DNA of 22,558 bases from Planctomycetota bacterium (GCA_031082105.1 JAVHLO010000009.1:1-22558), one strand, 5' to 3'; shown: positions 8,196-16,612, counted from the first letter of the stretch. The notes: a model not told the origin generated them from the letters alone. Made by a program: numbers and translations.

Positions 8196-8242
8196 TCGGG
8201 GGCATGACAGGAAATCGAATTTCGTGAATACGCCGGGCCGGG
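8196..8242 (+). repeat. Dispersed intergenic repeat unit (TGAATA/CGGGCC family)
   Basis: Unit GTCGGGGGCATGACAG followed by an AATCGAATT tract, TGAATA and CGGGCC, in the gap between the lipoprotein and the PPIase. An inverted copy is at 6753-6800 and a more diverged one near 4683-4725. The three copies lie in three different gaps, so they are not one local duplication. Confidence 0.7.
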
Positions 8243-8270
8243 TGGGAATCCGTCTCTCAAACAGGCCGAG

Positions 8271-9239
8271 CTACGGTCCGAACTGCGCGACGATGTCCTT
8301 CTCCATCAGATCGATCGTGCGCACGATCCTCTCGATCTTCTTCTCATCCCCGACATCACCGTTGAGCCGCTCGTATTCCGAGATATAGAGCTGCAGATGA
8401 TTGGCCTTCTGCTCGTCGCGGAGGAGGAGCTTCATTGCCCGAAGCGCCTCGAGCAGCCTGGAGTACGGTTCGGCCGAGCCCGCGATATCGTTCTTGCGCA
8501 ACGCCGCGGCGTAGGCCGCGTGCTGTTTCTGCCACTCCGTAAACAGCGACTCGAACCGCGCGGGGTCGGTCGATTTCTCCGGCTGGGCGGTCCGGTGCGA
8601 TACCTTTTCACCCACGCCGATCAGGGGCGAAACAGGCTGTTCGCGTTTCGCCTCCGTCTCCGGCGGCGGCTCCACGGGCGGAACGCGGACGGTCGATTTC
8701 GGCGCCACCAGGTGGACGACGCCGGGGGCGAAGCTCCCGCGGATCTTCCGCTCGAGCCCCACAAGGCGCATCTCGACCGTGCGGTTCTGCACGCCGCGGT
8801 TGATGGTCTCGTATATCTTGTCGAGTTCGCCGACACACTCGGTCAGCAGTTGTCTGTCCTCCTCGCCGAGGTACTTGGTCATCCGCATCAGGTTCTTGCG
8901 TCCCTGTTCGTACGAGTTCCGTATGGCGAGGACGTTGCCCCCGAGCGACTCGAGCAGCTCATTGTAGTTGGTCTGCCAGAAGGAGAAGTTGAGCCCGTAG
9001 GCCTTCGCGTGCAATTCCATTGCCGGGTCGTATTCCTCCGGCTCCGTATCCATGTACGCGGGGGCGGACGGTTTCTTGTCGCCGTCCTTTCCGAACTGGA
9101 CGCCAAGATCGGAACAGCCAAGCAGCGCCGGCGAGACGAGCAACAGCCCCAGAAAGACGACGATGACGACTGGCGCGACTCCGCCGGCCGGAACACGGCG
9201 CCAACGGATCGATTCAAGTTCGGATTCGGTGTTTCTCAT
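8271..9239 (-). CDS. Predicted lipoprotein of unknown function
   Basis: I do not recognise this protein. An N-terminal hydrophobic segment (VVIVVFLGLLLVSPALLGC) ends in a lipobox-like LLGC at about residue 42, so lipid attachment to the envelope is likely. The mature part is mostly helical and charged, with a Pro/Glu-rich linker (RVPPVEPPPETEAKREQP) separating two helical segments. The start is uncertain: ATG at 9239 or an in-frame GTG at 9263, neither with a clear Shine-Dalgarno. It begins 48 bases after the stop of the second HEAT-like gene and is probably on the same transcript. Confidence 0.7.
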   Translation of the reverse strand: MRNTESELESIRWRRVPAGGVAPVVIVVFLGLLLVSPALLGCSDLGVQFGKDGDKKPSAPAYMDTEPEEYDPAMELHAKAYGLNFSFWQTNYNELLESLGGNVLAIRNSYEQGRKNLMRMTKYLGEEDRQLLTECVGELDKIYETINRGVQNRTVEMRLVGLERKIRGSFAPGVVHLVAPKSTVRVPPVEPPPETEAKREQPVSPLIGVGEKVSHRTAQPEKSTDPARFESLFTEWQKQHAAYAAALRKNDIAGSAEPYSRLLEALRAMKLLLRDEQKANHLQLYISEYERLNGDVGDEKKIERIVRTIDLMEKDIVAQFGP

Positions 9240-9287
9240 AGGCACAGAAATACGTACCGTCACAGAAAATGCGAGAAACGACGCCGG

Positions 9288-10574
9288 CTATTTCAGCGGC
9301 AGCCTCTTCTCGTTGGCGTCGTACCACCGCTTCCAATTATCGTAGATGTCCTTCAAGTACTGTCCTTCCCCCAGCTTGTCCGTCTTGTCGCAGTTAGGCA
9401 GGTTCGCGCAGAGCTCGCTCATGCCGCCCGCGCAGGCGTTGCAGTACTTCGCGGCGACCTGCTTGCCCTCCTCTGTCTTCGCGGCGGAATCCTCCTTGGA
9501 GGAGGCGTCGATGACCTGCACCCAGTAGCTCATGATCTTTTTGGGCGAATCCTTGAACTTGAGTCGGCCCAGGGCATCGAAGCAGGCCGCGTTGATCTTC
9601 ACTTCGACCGGATCCGCCTTGTCGAACTTGATGATGCTCTTGATGAACTTGCATACCATTCCGACGGCTGCGGGGTCGCCGGAGTCGCCCATCCCGCGGA
9701 TGTACGAGATCGCGAGGTCGACCTTCTTCCGCCCAAGGGCCTGGGCTGCGGCAGAGTTGAGGACACTGCAGAATCCGGGCCGCTTCTTTGCTGCCAGAAA
9801 TCGGATGGCGAGCTCACTGACCTTCTCATGCGGGTCGCGCGCCGCACCATCGACGATCTTCGCCATCGCCGGGTCATCGAACATCTCCTGCGCCTCCATG
9901 ACGGCGTCCATCCGGGTCTTGTAGTCCTTGCTCTTGTACAGCCCCTGCACGAACGCGAGCGCGCCCTTCTTCGCGATCGCCTGGATCTTCGCCGACATGT
10001 CCTTCCTCGCCCGCCCGAAGAGCCTGAGCATCTTCGGGTCTTCGACGGAGAGGGCGAGCTCGACCGCCGCGATGCGGTCCTCCTCGGACTCGTTCCGGTA
10101 GAGCCCTTCGAGATGCGCGACTTTCTTCTTCATGGCCTCCTCGCCGGCCTTCAGGATGTCCTTGTCCTTCTGCTTGTCGGGATCGGATACGATTGAAAGC
10201 ATTTTCACCATGCGGACATCGTCGATCGCGACCGCCTCGGCGATGGCCTCCAGCTTCAGCCTCTTGCATTCCGCCCCTTTCTCCTTGTTCTTGAATTTGG
10301 CCTCGATGGCATCGACCTCTTCCTTGGTACCGCGACGAAGAACCTCTTTCGGTTTCTCTTGCACTGGCGGCTGGAGCGGATTCGAGGGGTCCTCACCGGG
10401 CGGCTGGAGCGGATTGCCGCCGCCGCTGTTGTCGCCTCCGCCGCCACTGTTGTCCCCGCCGCCCCCGCCAGGCGGGTCCAGGGGATTGTCCTGTGCGACC
10501 AGGTCTAGACCGGCAAAGGCAAGAACAAAAGTGAGTACCAACGCTCGTGTCATCAGCAGCTTCCAACCTTTCAT
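9288..10574 (-). CDS. Secreted HEAT-like repeat protein, paralog 2
   Basis: Unknown function. A signal peptide (ALVLTFVLAFAGLDLVAQ) is followed by a low-complexity linker with repeated NPLxPP motifs and two GGGGDNSGG blocks, then about 330 residues of paired amphipathic helices resembling HEAT/ARM repeats. The C-terminus has a Cys-rich motif (CNACAGGMSELCANLPNC) and ends NEKRLPLK. It is paralogous along its length to the gene at 10774-12060: the same QxNPLxPP mature start, PKEVLxRxTKEExDAI, ACFDALGRLKFKDS/AVFDALGRLRYKDS and ACxxxMxxLCxNLP. Start 10574 has GGAGG at 10588-10584; an upstream ATG at 10598 is possible. A perfect sigma-70 promoter lies upstream at 10660-10688, so this gene starts its own transcription unit. 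Confidence 0.82.
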   Translation of the reverse strand: MKGWKLLMTRALVLTFVLAFAGLDLVAQDNPLDPPGGGGGDNSGGGGDNSGGGNPLQPPGEDPSNPLQPPVQEKPKEVLRRGTKEEVDAIEAKFKNKEKGAECKRLKLEAIAEAVAIDDVRMVKMLSIVSDPDKQKDKDILKAGEEAMKKKVAHLEGLYRNESEEDRIAAVELALSVEDPKMLRLFGRARKDMSAKIQAIAKKGALAFVQGLYKSKDYKTRMDAVMEAQEMFDDPAMAKIVDGAARDPHEKVSELAIRFLAAKKRPGFCSVLNSAAAQALGRKKVDLAISYIRGMGDSGDPAAVGMVCKFIKSIIKFDKADPVEVKINAACFDALGRLKFKDSPKKIMSYWVQVIDASSKEDSAAKTEEGKQVAAKYCNACAGGMSELCANLPNCDKTDKLGEGQYLKDIYDNWKRWYDANEKRLPLK

Positions 10575-10659
10575 CACTCTGTGCCTCCAAAGGAGCATCT
10601 GCTCATCCTACCCCACTATTCGCATAGTCCCCCCGCCCCCGGTCGCCTCCTATTTGCGT

Positions 10660-10688
10660 ATTATAGTCAGAGATAACTGCCGTGTCAA
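10660..10688 (-). promoter_or_regulatory. Perfect consensus sigma-70 promoter for the second HEAT-like gene
   Basis: On the minus strand TTGACA (10688-10683) and TATAAT (10665-10660) are both exact consensus hexamers, separated by exactly 17 bases. The start of transcription would be near 10653, giving a leader of about 80 bases before the ATG at 10574. The promoter lies 85 bases beyond the stop of the upstream paralog. Confidence 0.88.
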
Positions 10689-10773
10689 GGAATTATCCCA
10701 AACCGGGTACAGGCACGGTCCAAGGACGATTTCTTTGCTCCCCTCGAGCTTTGGCAAGGCGACTCCCTGGCCG

Positions 10774-12060
10774 TCACTCGAATGGCAGCTTCCAGGAATT
10801 GCCGCCGATCCACCGCGTCCAATCGGCGTATTCCGACGATCTCGGGGCCGGCTCGGCGGTTCCCGGCAGGTTGTCGCAGAGACCGAACATGGCGGCCGCG
10901 CAGGCGCCGATGTATTTCTGTGCGACTTTCCGACCGTCTTCAGTCTGAGGTGTCGTTTCCTGGGCGCGGGCGGTCTCGTCGATCTCGCGCCATTTCTTCA
11001 TGATCTCCTTGACGGAGTCCTTGTACCTCAACCTGCCGAGGGCGTCGAAGACGGCCAGGTTGCGCTTCACCTGCGCCGCGTCGGCCCGATCAAATTTCTG
11101 ATGGTCACGCAAGTACTGAAGGGCGGCCCTGACCCCGTCGTGGTGGCCGTAGTCGCCGATCGCGCGAATGTAGGAACACGCGAACTCCTGCCCTGCAGGA
11201 TTGCCGACGACGTCCTTCAGGGCGGCAAGGATGGTCGGCAGGAAGTTCGATCGTTGCATGTGCCCCTTGGCCGCGATGAACCGGATAGAAATCTCCTGAA
11301 GCCTCTCGTCAGTGCTGCCGACCGCGCCATTGATGATGCCCATCATCTCACTCTTGACGGCCGGCTCGTCGGCCAGCTCGACGGCATCGCACAGCGCGGA
11401 CAGCCGCTCCGCCGGATCCTTCGACTCCCAGCGATCCTTGATAAGCTTGACAAGGCCTTTCTGAGCAATGTCCGCGACCTTCTTGGACGGGTCGCTGAGA
11501 CCGCGCGTACAGAGCCGCACTGCGTCCGGCTTCCCGGTGAGTATGAGCAGCTCCAGCGCAGCGATGCGGTCTTCCTCCGCCTCGTTCTTGAAGAGCCGGC
11601 GGAGGTGGGCGATCTTTTTGGCAAGGGCCTCTTCCGCGGCCTTGCGCACGGCCTCGTCCGCCTTGGCGGTCGATCCGGCGGCCCGCATCAGCAGCTTCAC
11701 CATGCGCGCCTCGTCAAGCGCGAGCGCCTCCTCGACGGCCGCAAGCTTGGATTTCAGGCGCTCCTCGCCTTTTTCCTCGTTATCGTACTTGGCCGCGATC
11801 GCGTCCATCTCCTCTTTCGTGGCGCGACAGAGGACTTCTTTTGGCGGTTCCTGGGCGGGTGGCTCGGGCGGTTTGGTCGGGTCGCCGGGCGGGTTGAGCG
11901 GATTGCCGTCGTTTCCGTCGCCGGGGGCGATATCGTTGTCGGGAGGCGGCTCAAGCGGGTTGCCCTGTGCCTGGAGGTCGAGGCCGGACACCAGGCAGGC
12001 CAACGCGGGACCGAGCAGCGCCAAAAGCACTCTCGCGGGTGTGGAGTCCGTCACCCTCAT
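10774..12060 (-). CDS. Secreted HEAT-like repeat protein, paralog 1
   Basis: Unknown function. A 428-residue protein with an N-terminal signal peptide (VLLALLGPALACLVSGLDLQAQ), a Pro/Asn/Gly linker (NPLEPP, NPLNPPGDPTKPPEPP), then helical HEAT-like repeats including EEALALDEARMVKLLMRAAG, EAEEDRIAALELLIL and QEISIRFIAAKG. The C-terminal motif GACAAAMFGLCDNLPG parallels the Cys motif of its neighbour, and it ends WTRWIGGNSWKLPFE. Start 12060 has GAGGAG about seven bases upstream. It follows the C25 peptidase by 166 bases that include a GGGGG hairpin repeat. The shared mature N-terminus of the two paralogs suggests a common processing or anchoring signal, which is inference. Confidence 0.82.
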   Translation of the reverse strand: MRVTDSTPARVLLALLGPALACLVSGLDLQAQGNPLEPPPDNDIAPGDGNDGNPLNPPGDPTKPPEPPAQEPPKEVLCRATKEEMDAIAAKYDNEEKGEERLKSKLAAVEEALALDEARMVKLLMRAAGSTAKADEAVRKAAEEALAKKIAHLRRLFKNEAEEDRIAALELLILTGKPDAVRLCTRGLSDPSKKVADIAQKGLVKLIKDRWESKDPAERLSALCDAVELADEPAVKSEMMGIINGAVGSTDERLQEISIRFIAAKGHMQRSNFLPTILAALKDVVGNPAGQEFACSYIRAIGDYGHHDGVRAALQYLRDHQKFDRADAAQVKRNLAVFDALGRLRYKDSVKEIMKKWREIDETARAQETTPQTEDGRKVAQKYIGACAAAMFGLCDNLPGTAEPAPRSSEYADWTRWIGGNSWKLPFE

Positions 12061-12138
12061 CGCTGGCTCCTCAGGTAGAGCACGCGCTCAAGCTACCCCC
12101 GCATTGACGCTGCGTTTCCGGCGTGGCTCGAAATACAA

Positions 12139-12167
12139 CCCCCTGAATCCCCCTTTGCTAAGGGGGA
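12139..12167. repeat. CCCCCTGAATCCCCCTTT hairpin repeat, possible terminator
   Basis: On the minus strand CCCCCTT-AGCA-AAGGGGG forms a seven-base-pair stem, about 60 bases beyond the stop of the C25 peptidase. The same repeat occurs at 2141-2173. There is no clean U-tract, so termination is only a possibility. Confidence 0.65.
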
Positions 12168-12226
12168 CTTGCGGAGGCGATGTCCCGCCACGAACCTGTC
12201 CGGCTTCGAACCATGTCTCGCTTTTA

Positions 12227-13963
12227 CTATTTGATCTCCGGAACCGTGATGCTCAGACAGCCCGTTGCCTCGGCCTCCGCCGACGCAGCGTAGCACTTGA
12301 CGTAGTACGCGCCCGGCTTGGCGTCGGCCGGCATCGTCAGTTCCACCTTAAACCGGCCCCCTTCCACTGTCACTCCATCCTGTATTACGAGGATCTTGTT
12401 ATTGGCGTTTGCATAATTTTCCTTGACCCGCTTGGCCTTCTTGGGGTCGCTGGGGTCCTTGACCTTCTTCACCGGGTAGATGATCTGCTTCCGGTCGCAT
12501 TCCAGCGTAACAATTGCAGTGCCCGACTTGACCACGGGGCATTCCCCCAGGACCTGGAAACTCGTTCCGGCCTTCATCTCGACGGCGCCCTGGCCGGCCG
12601 GCGGCGCGGTCGACCCGGGCTCGGCACCCGCGCCGGTGAGGGTGAGCTTCACCTCGTTCCTGATGAACCCGATCTCCGTGGCCGGGTCGCCCAAGAGATT
12701 GTACAGTATCAGCTCTTCCTTGCACTGGTTGAGCGCCTTATCGGCCGGGAGGATGCGGATCGCCTCGCGCACCTGGTCGACCTGCTTGCGGATTTCCTTC
12801 TCGCCGTCCTCGATGATTGCCCGTTTCACTTCCCTGAAGAGCTCGCCGACGGTCGAGCACTTGATCTGCGGCGCACCGCCGTTCTCGCCCTTCTTGAAGA
12901 ACGCGTGGATGAACTCGAGGCCGAGGATGGCATTGCTGTACGGCTGCGAGATCCGCGAGGCGCCGATGTAGGCGATGGGACCGTTGGCGACCTTTATCAC
13001 CTGCTCGCCGATGCAGTCGTACTTGTCGTTATCGAAGTGGCCGGTGGAGCAGGCAATGACGATCATGACCGGGTTTCCCCTTGTGACATTCACCTTTGGA
13101 ACATCCTCTTCGCAGAATATGGGATACCGCTTGTCGCCGATGTGGAAGTCATCCATGCTGCGCGGCGAACCATGGCCGACATAGGTGAGGACGAGGGCGC
13201 CTTCGTTGATGCGCTCGATGACCTTGTCGCCAAACTGTGTGGGGACGTAGCAGTACGGCGACTCGGGGTTCGCATACGTGGCGGTGACATCAAAGGTGTA
13301 GGGCAGTTCACGCGCGATGAACTGGACAAACACGCCCTCGATGATCGAATCGAGGATGGGATGAAAACGGGCCTCGCCTGCGAAGAAATTCATGCGACGA
13401 CGCCACAGGCCCGGTCTCTTGTCGTTCTCGTAGGCGATGGTCTTGTCGATCATCGTCTTGAGTTCCGCGGCGTTGTCCGCGGGCAGCCGGCCGACGAAGA
13501 GGTCCGGGATCTCGTTGTCGCCGAGGCAGCCATAGGGGTTATCGGTCGCGGCGATCTCGTTGAGATAATGCGGCTGGCGCAGGAAGGTCGGGACCGTGTT
13601 GGGCGGGTACTTTCCGTCCTTTGCGGGGAGCGCGTCGCCGACGAGCACGACGTATTTCAGTTTCGGCTCGGACCATTCCTTGTGTGCGAACCGGATGAAG
13701 GTCCTGATTCGGTCCTCATCAGGCTGTCCCTTTTCGCCGAACCTCGCGACGACATCCTCGACTGCGACAACCGCGACGGCCAGCCCGTTCTTCCGCCGGT
13801 GTTCTGCGAGCGGCGTGAACGTCTCGATGAACTCGCGGGGCGCGATGACGAGGTAGTCGGCCTTGTTCTCTTTCGCCTTGAGGTCCTTCGGCGTGAAGTC
13901 CGCCCACGCCAGTCCGCCGGCCACAAGGAGCGCGACAACGATCAGTCTGTAAACCGATTTCAT
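12227..13963 (-). CDS. Secreted gingipain-type (C25) cysteine peptidase
   Basis: Caspase-fold peptidase of MEROPS family C25. The catalytic dyad is visible: His264 in LTYVGHGSPRSM and Cys305 in VMIVIACSTGHFD. Other typical segments are ADYLVIAPREF (start of the core), YVVLVGDA, DLFVGRLPADN and NGPIAYIGASR. After the peptidase core, from about residue 440, comes an all-beta C-terminal region (KLTLTGAGAEPG to TVPEIK) that looks like an Ig-like domain. The frame runs up to 14059, but the start at 13963 is chosen for GGAG (13973-13970) six bases upstream and because it puts the signal peptide (SVYRLIVVALLVAGGLAWA) first. It probably acts outside the cell or in the periplasm. Its substrates are unknown; family members also mature exported proteins. 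Confidence 0.9.
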   Translation of the reverse strand: MKSVYRLIVVALLVAGGLAWADFTPKDLKAKENKADYLVIAPREFIETFTPLAEHRRKNGLAVAVVAVEDVVARFGEKGQPDEDRIRTFIRFAHKEWSEPKLKYVVLVGDALPAKDGKYPPNTVPTFLRQPHYLNEIAATDNPYGCLGDNEIPDLFVGRLPADNAAELKTMIDKTIAYENDKRPGLWRRRMNFFAGEARFHPILDSIIEGVFVQFIARELPYTFDVTATYANPESPYCYVPTQFGDKVIERINEGALVLTYVGHGSPRSMDDFHIGDKRYPIFCEEDVPKVNVTRGNPVMIVIACSTGHFDNDKYDCIGEQVIKVANGPIAYIGASRISQPYSNAILGLEFIHAFFKKGENGGAPQIKCSTVGELFREVKRAIIEDGEKEIRKQVDQVREAIRILPADKALNQCKEELILYNLLGDPATEIGFIRNEVKLTLTGAGAEPGSTAPPAGQGAVEMKAGTSFQVLGECPVVKSGTAIVTLECDRKQIIYPVKKVKDPSDPKKAKRVKENYANANNKILVIQDGVTVEGGRFKVELTMPADAKPGAYYVKCYAASAEAEATGCLSITVPEIK

Positions 13964-14065
13964 GCGATTCTCCCCAAACAACATTTCGAGGCAAGCGCGA
14001 CTTCCAAGAGTGTCCGATAGAACCTGCATTGTCGCACCCTTCCCTAGAACCACGGGCAAACTGGG

Positions 14066-14166
14066 CTAGTGGTTCGCGACAATTCAAATTGGGGGCAGCC
14101 GGACGCCTACCGCTCCCTTACGGTCGCGGCACTGATTCCTCAATTTCAAATGTCACGGACCACTAG
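14066..14166. repeat. MITE-like element with 29-base terminal inverted repeats
   Basis: Arms 14066-14094 (starting CTAGTGGTTCGCGACAATTC) and 14138-14166 (inverted) agree at about 24 of 29 positions and both end in CTAG. The core (14109-14130) contains CCGCTCCCTTACGGTCGCGG, which recurs with one change inside the kinase gene at 17988-18009. At 101 bases it has no coding capacity and would be non-autonomous. One end supplies the stop codon of the hydantoinase gene (TAG, 14165-14163). Confidence 0.82.
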
Positions 14167-16214
14167 AGCGATATCCGGACGTTCCCGAATTCGTCGATCC
14201 GGGCGACGGCCCCGGCCGTGACGACCGTGGTGGACAGCGTCTCCTCGATCAGCGCCGGGCCGGCGATCCTGTTCCCCGCTCGGAGGAGCGCGCGTTCGAA
14301 GGTCGGGCACTGAACGAGCCCTCTCCCCTCGAAGAAGACCGGCCTCTTCCCCTTCTGCGCCTCGCGGGGCGGTTTTGCCGCGCCACGCGGCCACCGGGCG
14401 ATCTTGACGGACGGCGACTTGCCGATGCCGGTGACGCGAAGGTTGACGAACTCGACCTTCTCGTCGACGGCCGTGAACGCGTAGATCCGCTCATGCAGTT
14501 TGGCGAACGACGCAGAAACGGCCTTGATATCGCGCGCGGTGAGCGTCTTGCGCTTCACCGACGTGTTCAGCTCGTACGACTGGCCCGAGAATCTGAGGTC
14601 GGCGCTCCAGACGACCTCCATGTCCTTCGGCCTGATATTCTCGCTCGCAAGCTGGGCCAGCGCCTTCTTCTCGAGCGCGCGGAAGGCCGAGGTCAGCTCA
14701 GCGGGCTTCACATTCTCTTCCTGTTTCATGATGGTCTGGACGTAGTCGTGGCGCGTATCGGATACGAGCAGCCCGAGCGCCGAGAACGCGCCGCAGTGGA
14801 TCGGCACGATAACGGTCTTCATCCCGAGCGATTCCGCAAGCTCGACCGCATGGAGCGGCCCTGCGCCGCCGAAGGCGACCAGCGCGAATTCGCGCACGTC
14901 GAACCCCTTCTGGGTGGTGGATACCGCGATCCCCTTGGCCATGTTGGCATTGACGACCTTGACGATGCCGAGTGCGGCCGCCTCGACCGACATCTTCAGC
15001 GGGCCCGCAACGTGTTCGCGGACCGCCTGCCTTGCGCGTTCGAGATCGAGCTTCATCTCGCCGCCGAGGAAGTAGCCGGCATTGAGCCTGCCGAGCACGA
15101 GGTTCGCGTCCGTCACGGCGGGGTTCATGCCGCCGCGCCCGTAGCAGGCCGGGCCCGGGTCGGCGCCCGCGCTCTTCGGCCCGACGTTGAGCACGCTGCC
15201 CTTGTCTATCCACGCGATGGACCCGCCGCCCGCGCCGATGGCGTGGACGTCGACCGCGGAGATGCGCAGCGGGTAGCCGTCGAACTTGCCCTCGGACGTG
15301 ATCCGCGCGGCGCCGCCGGCGATCACGCCGATGTCGAAGCTCGTCCCGCCCATGTCGACGCTCACAATGTTCGGCGTCCTGGTCACCTTGCCGATGAACT
15401 CGCCCGCCACGGCGCCGCCGGCCGGGCCGGAGTTCACGGTCTGCACGGCGCTCTCGCGCGCGGAGTCGGCCGTCATGCACCCGCCGCTCGCCTGCATTAC
15501 GCGCAGGTCAACCCTGCCGTAGGACTGCTTCAACTCCGCCTGCAGCGTCTCGATGTACCTCTGCACGATGGGCTGGAGGTATGCGCTGATGACGGTCGTC
15601 GACATGCGCTCGAACTCGCGGAACTCCGGCGCGACCTCGTTCGAGAGCGATACGAAGATCTCGGGCGCCATCTCGTGACAGATCTCGCGCACCCGCTTCT
15701 CGTGCGCAGGGTTCAGGAACGCAAAAAGGAGGCAGACGGCGATCGACGCAACGCCTTCCTTCCTGAGCGCGGCGACCGCGTCGCGGACTGATTGCTCGTC
15801 AAGCGGAGTGACGACTTTTCCCTTGCTGTCCACGCGCTCCTTCACGCCATGCCTGAGGTAGCGCGGGACAAGCGGGTCGGGGTTATCGACGCTGAAATCG
15901 TAGAGCCCTTCCGCGGGCCGCTGGATGCGGCCGATCTCGAGCACGTCGCGGAACCCGTCCGTCGTGATGAGTCCGGTCTTCACTCCTCTTTTTTCGAGGA
16001 GCGCGTTCGTGCCGATGGTTGTCCCGTGGACGATGTAGTCCACGTCCTTGATGCCCGCGCCGGCGATCTTGAGGATCTTGTTTGTCCCGGTAATGACGCC
16101 CTCGGACAAGTGTTTCGGAGTCGTAAGGGTCTTGGTAAGAAGGACCCGACCCGTGCTGTCATCGATGAGCACCATGTCGGTGAACGTCCCGCCAACGTCG
16201 ATTCCGATTCGCAT
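14163..16214 (-). CDS. hyuA: Hydantoinase/5-oxoprolinase A-type subunit (HyuA)
   Basis: ATP-dependent ring-opening amidohydrolase subunit of the N-methylhydantoinase/5-oxoprolinase/acetone carboxylase beta superfamily; the true substrate cannot be read from sequence. At 683 residues it is full length. It has the actin-like phosphate motif IGIDVGGTFTDMVLIDD (3-19), HGTTIGTNALLE (63-74), SGPAGG (262-267) and the second nucleotide motif SVDMGGTSFDIG (285-296), then GAGGGSIAWID and the C-terminal domain ending EFGNVRISL. The Shine-Dalgarno is weak (GGGG about ten bases upstream), but no better start exists. No HyuB subunit gene is adjacent: downstream is the repeat element and the C25 peptidase. 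The partner may lie elsewhere, or the protein may act alone. Confidence 0.9.
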   Translation of the reverse strand: MRIGIDVGGTFTDMVLIDDSTGRVLLTKTLTTPKHLSEGVITGTNKILKIAGAGIKDVDYIVHGTTIGTNALLEKRGVKTGLITTDGFRDVLEIGRIQRPAEGLYDFSVDNPDPLVPRYLRHGVKERVDSKGKVVTPLDEQSVRDAVAALRKEGVASIAVCLLFAFLNPAHEKRVREICHEMAPEIFVSLSNEVAPEFREFERMSTTVISAYLQPIVQRYIETLQAELKQSYGRVDLRVMQASGGCMTADSARESAVQTVNSGPAGGAVAGEFIGKVTRTPNIVSVDMGGTSFDIGVIAGGAARITSEGKFDGYPLRISAVDVHAIGAGGGSIAWIDKGSVLNVGPKSAGADPGPACYGRGGMNPAVTDANLVLGRLNAGYFLGGEMKLDLERARQAVREHVAGPLKMSVEAAALGIVKVVNANMAKGIAVSTTQKGFDVREFALVAFGGAGPLHAVELAESLGMKTVIVPIHCGAFSALGLLVSDTRHDYVQTIMKQEENVKPAELTSAFRALEKKALAQLASENIRPKDMEVVWSADLRFSGQSYELNTSVKRKTLTARDIKAVSASFAKLHERIYAFTAVDEKVEFVNLRVTGIGKSPSVKIARWPRGAAKPPREAQKGKRPVFFEGRGLVQCPTFERALLRAGNRIAGPALIEETLSTTVVTAGAVARIDEFGNVRISL

Positions 16215-16612
16215 AGCCGGTGATACCCCAAAATCGTGACCCGCAACTCAGCGCAAGACGGCGCAATCTCCGTACATTCCAGCGCCGGAAAACGGCCACA
16301 GAGGCACGGAGACACAGAGACGATTGAAGAGACGGCATGTTGTCATGCCGTCGGAGTCGTCCATGGACTGCACAGCGCAGCCGAACCGCAACCAGAGGAC
16401 TGAAAAACGAAAGCACGGAAGAACAAATTGCGGCGGACAAGAACCCCGAATCCGCGAAATCCGTGGATAGTAACGATCACACTCCGACCACGCCGCCCCC
16501 GAGAGGTTCGACCGTTCCGTATCAGACCGCAATTATGCTCGACCGCCGTCCACTTGTCAAGCAAAAGCATTGGCCCGCCGCAATCCATCAGCGACGAGGG
16601 GACAGCGAAATA
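16215..16612. other. Non-coding gap upstream of hyuA
   Basis: About 400 bases with no supported gene; the short open frames are compositional. It holds a CACAGAGGCACGGAGACACA tract (16294-16320) related to the repeats at 4618-4844, a GGCATG/CATGCC pair near 16334-16350 (GGCATGTTGTCATGCC), and an AATCCGCGAAATCCGTGGAT tract near 16448. I see no convincing promoter. Confidence 0.55.

Noticed and set aside
8397..10196. 599-codon plus-strand open frame
   Set aside because: Antisense to the lipoprotein and the HEAT-like gene, Arg/Leu/Val-rich, with no recognisable domain or ribosome binding site.
11468..14020. Very long plus-strand open frame (850 codons) opposite the C25 and HEAT-like genes
   Set aside because: It is the antisense shadow of recognisable minus-strand genes in GC-rich DNA; its translation is low in complexity and resembles no family.
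14066..14166. Intrinsic terminator of hyuA
   Set aside because: The arms are long and separated by a 43-base core with no U-tract; a MITE-like element explains the structure better.
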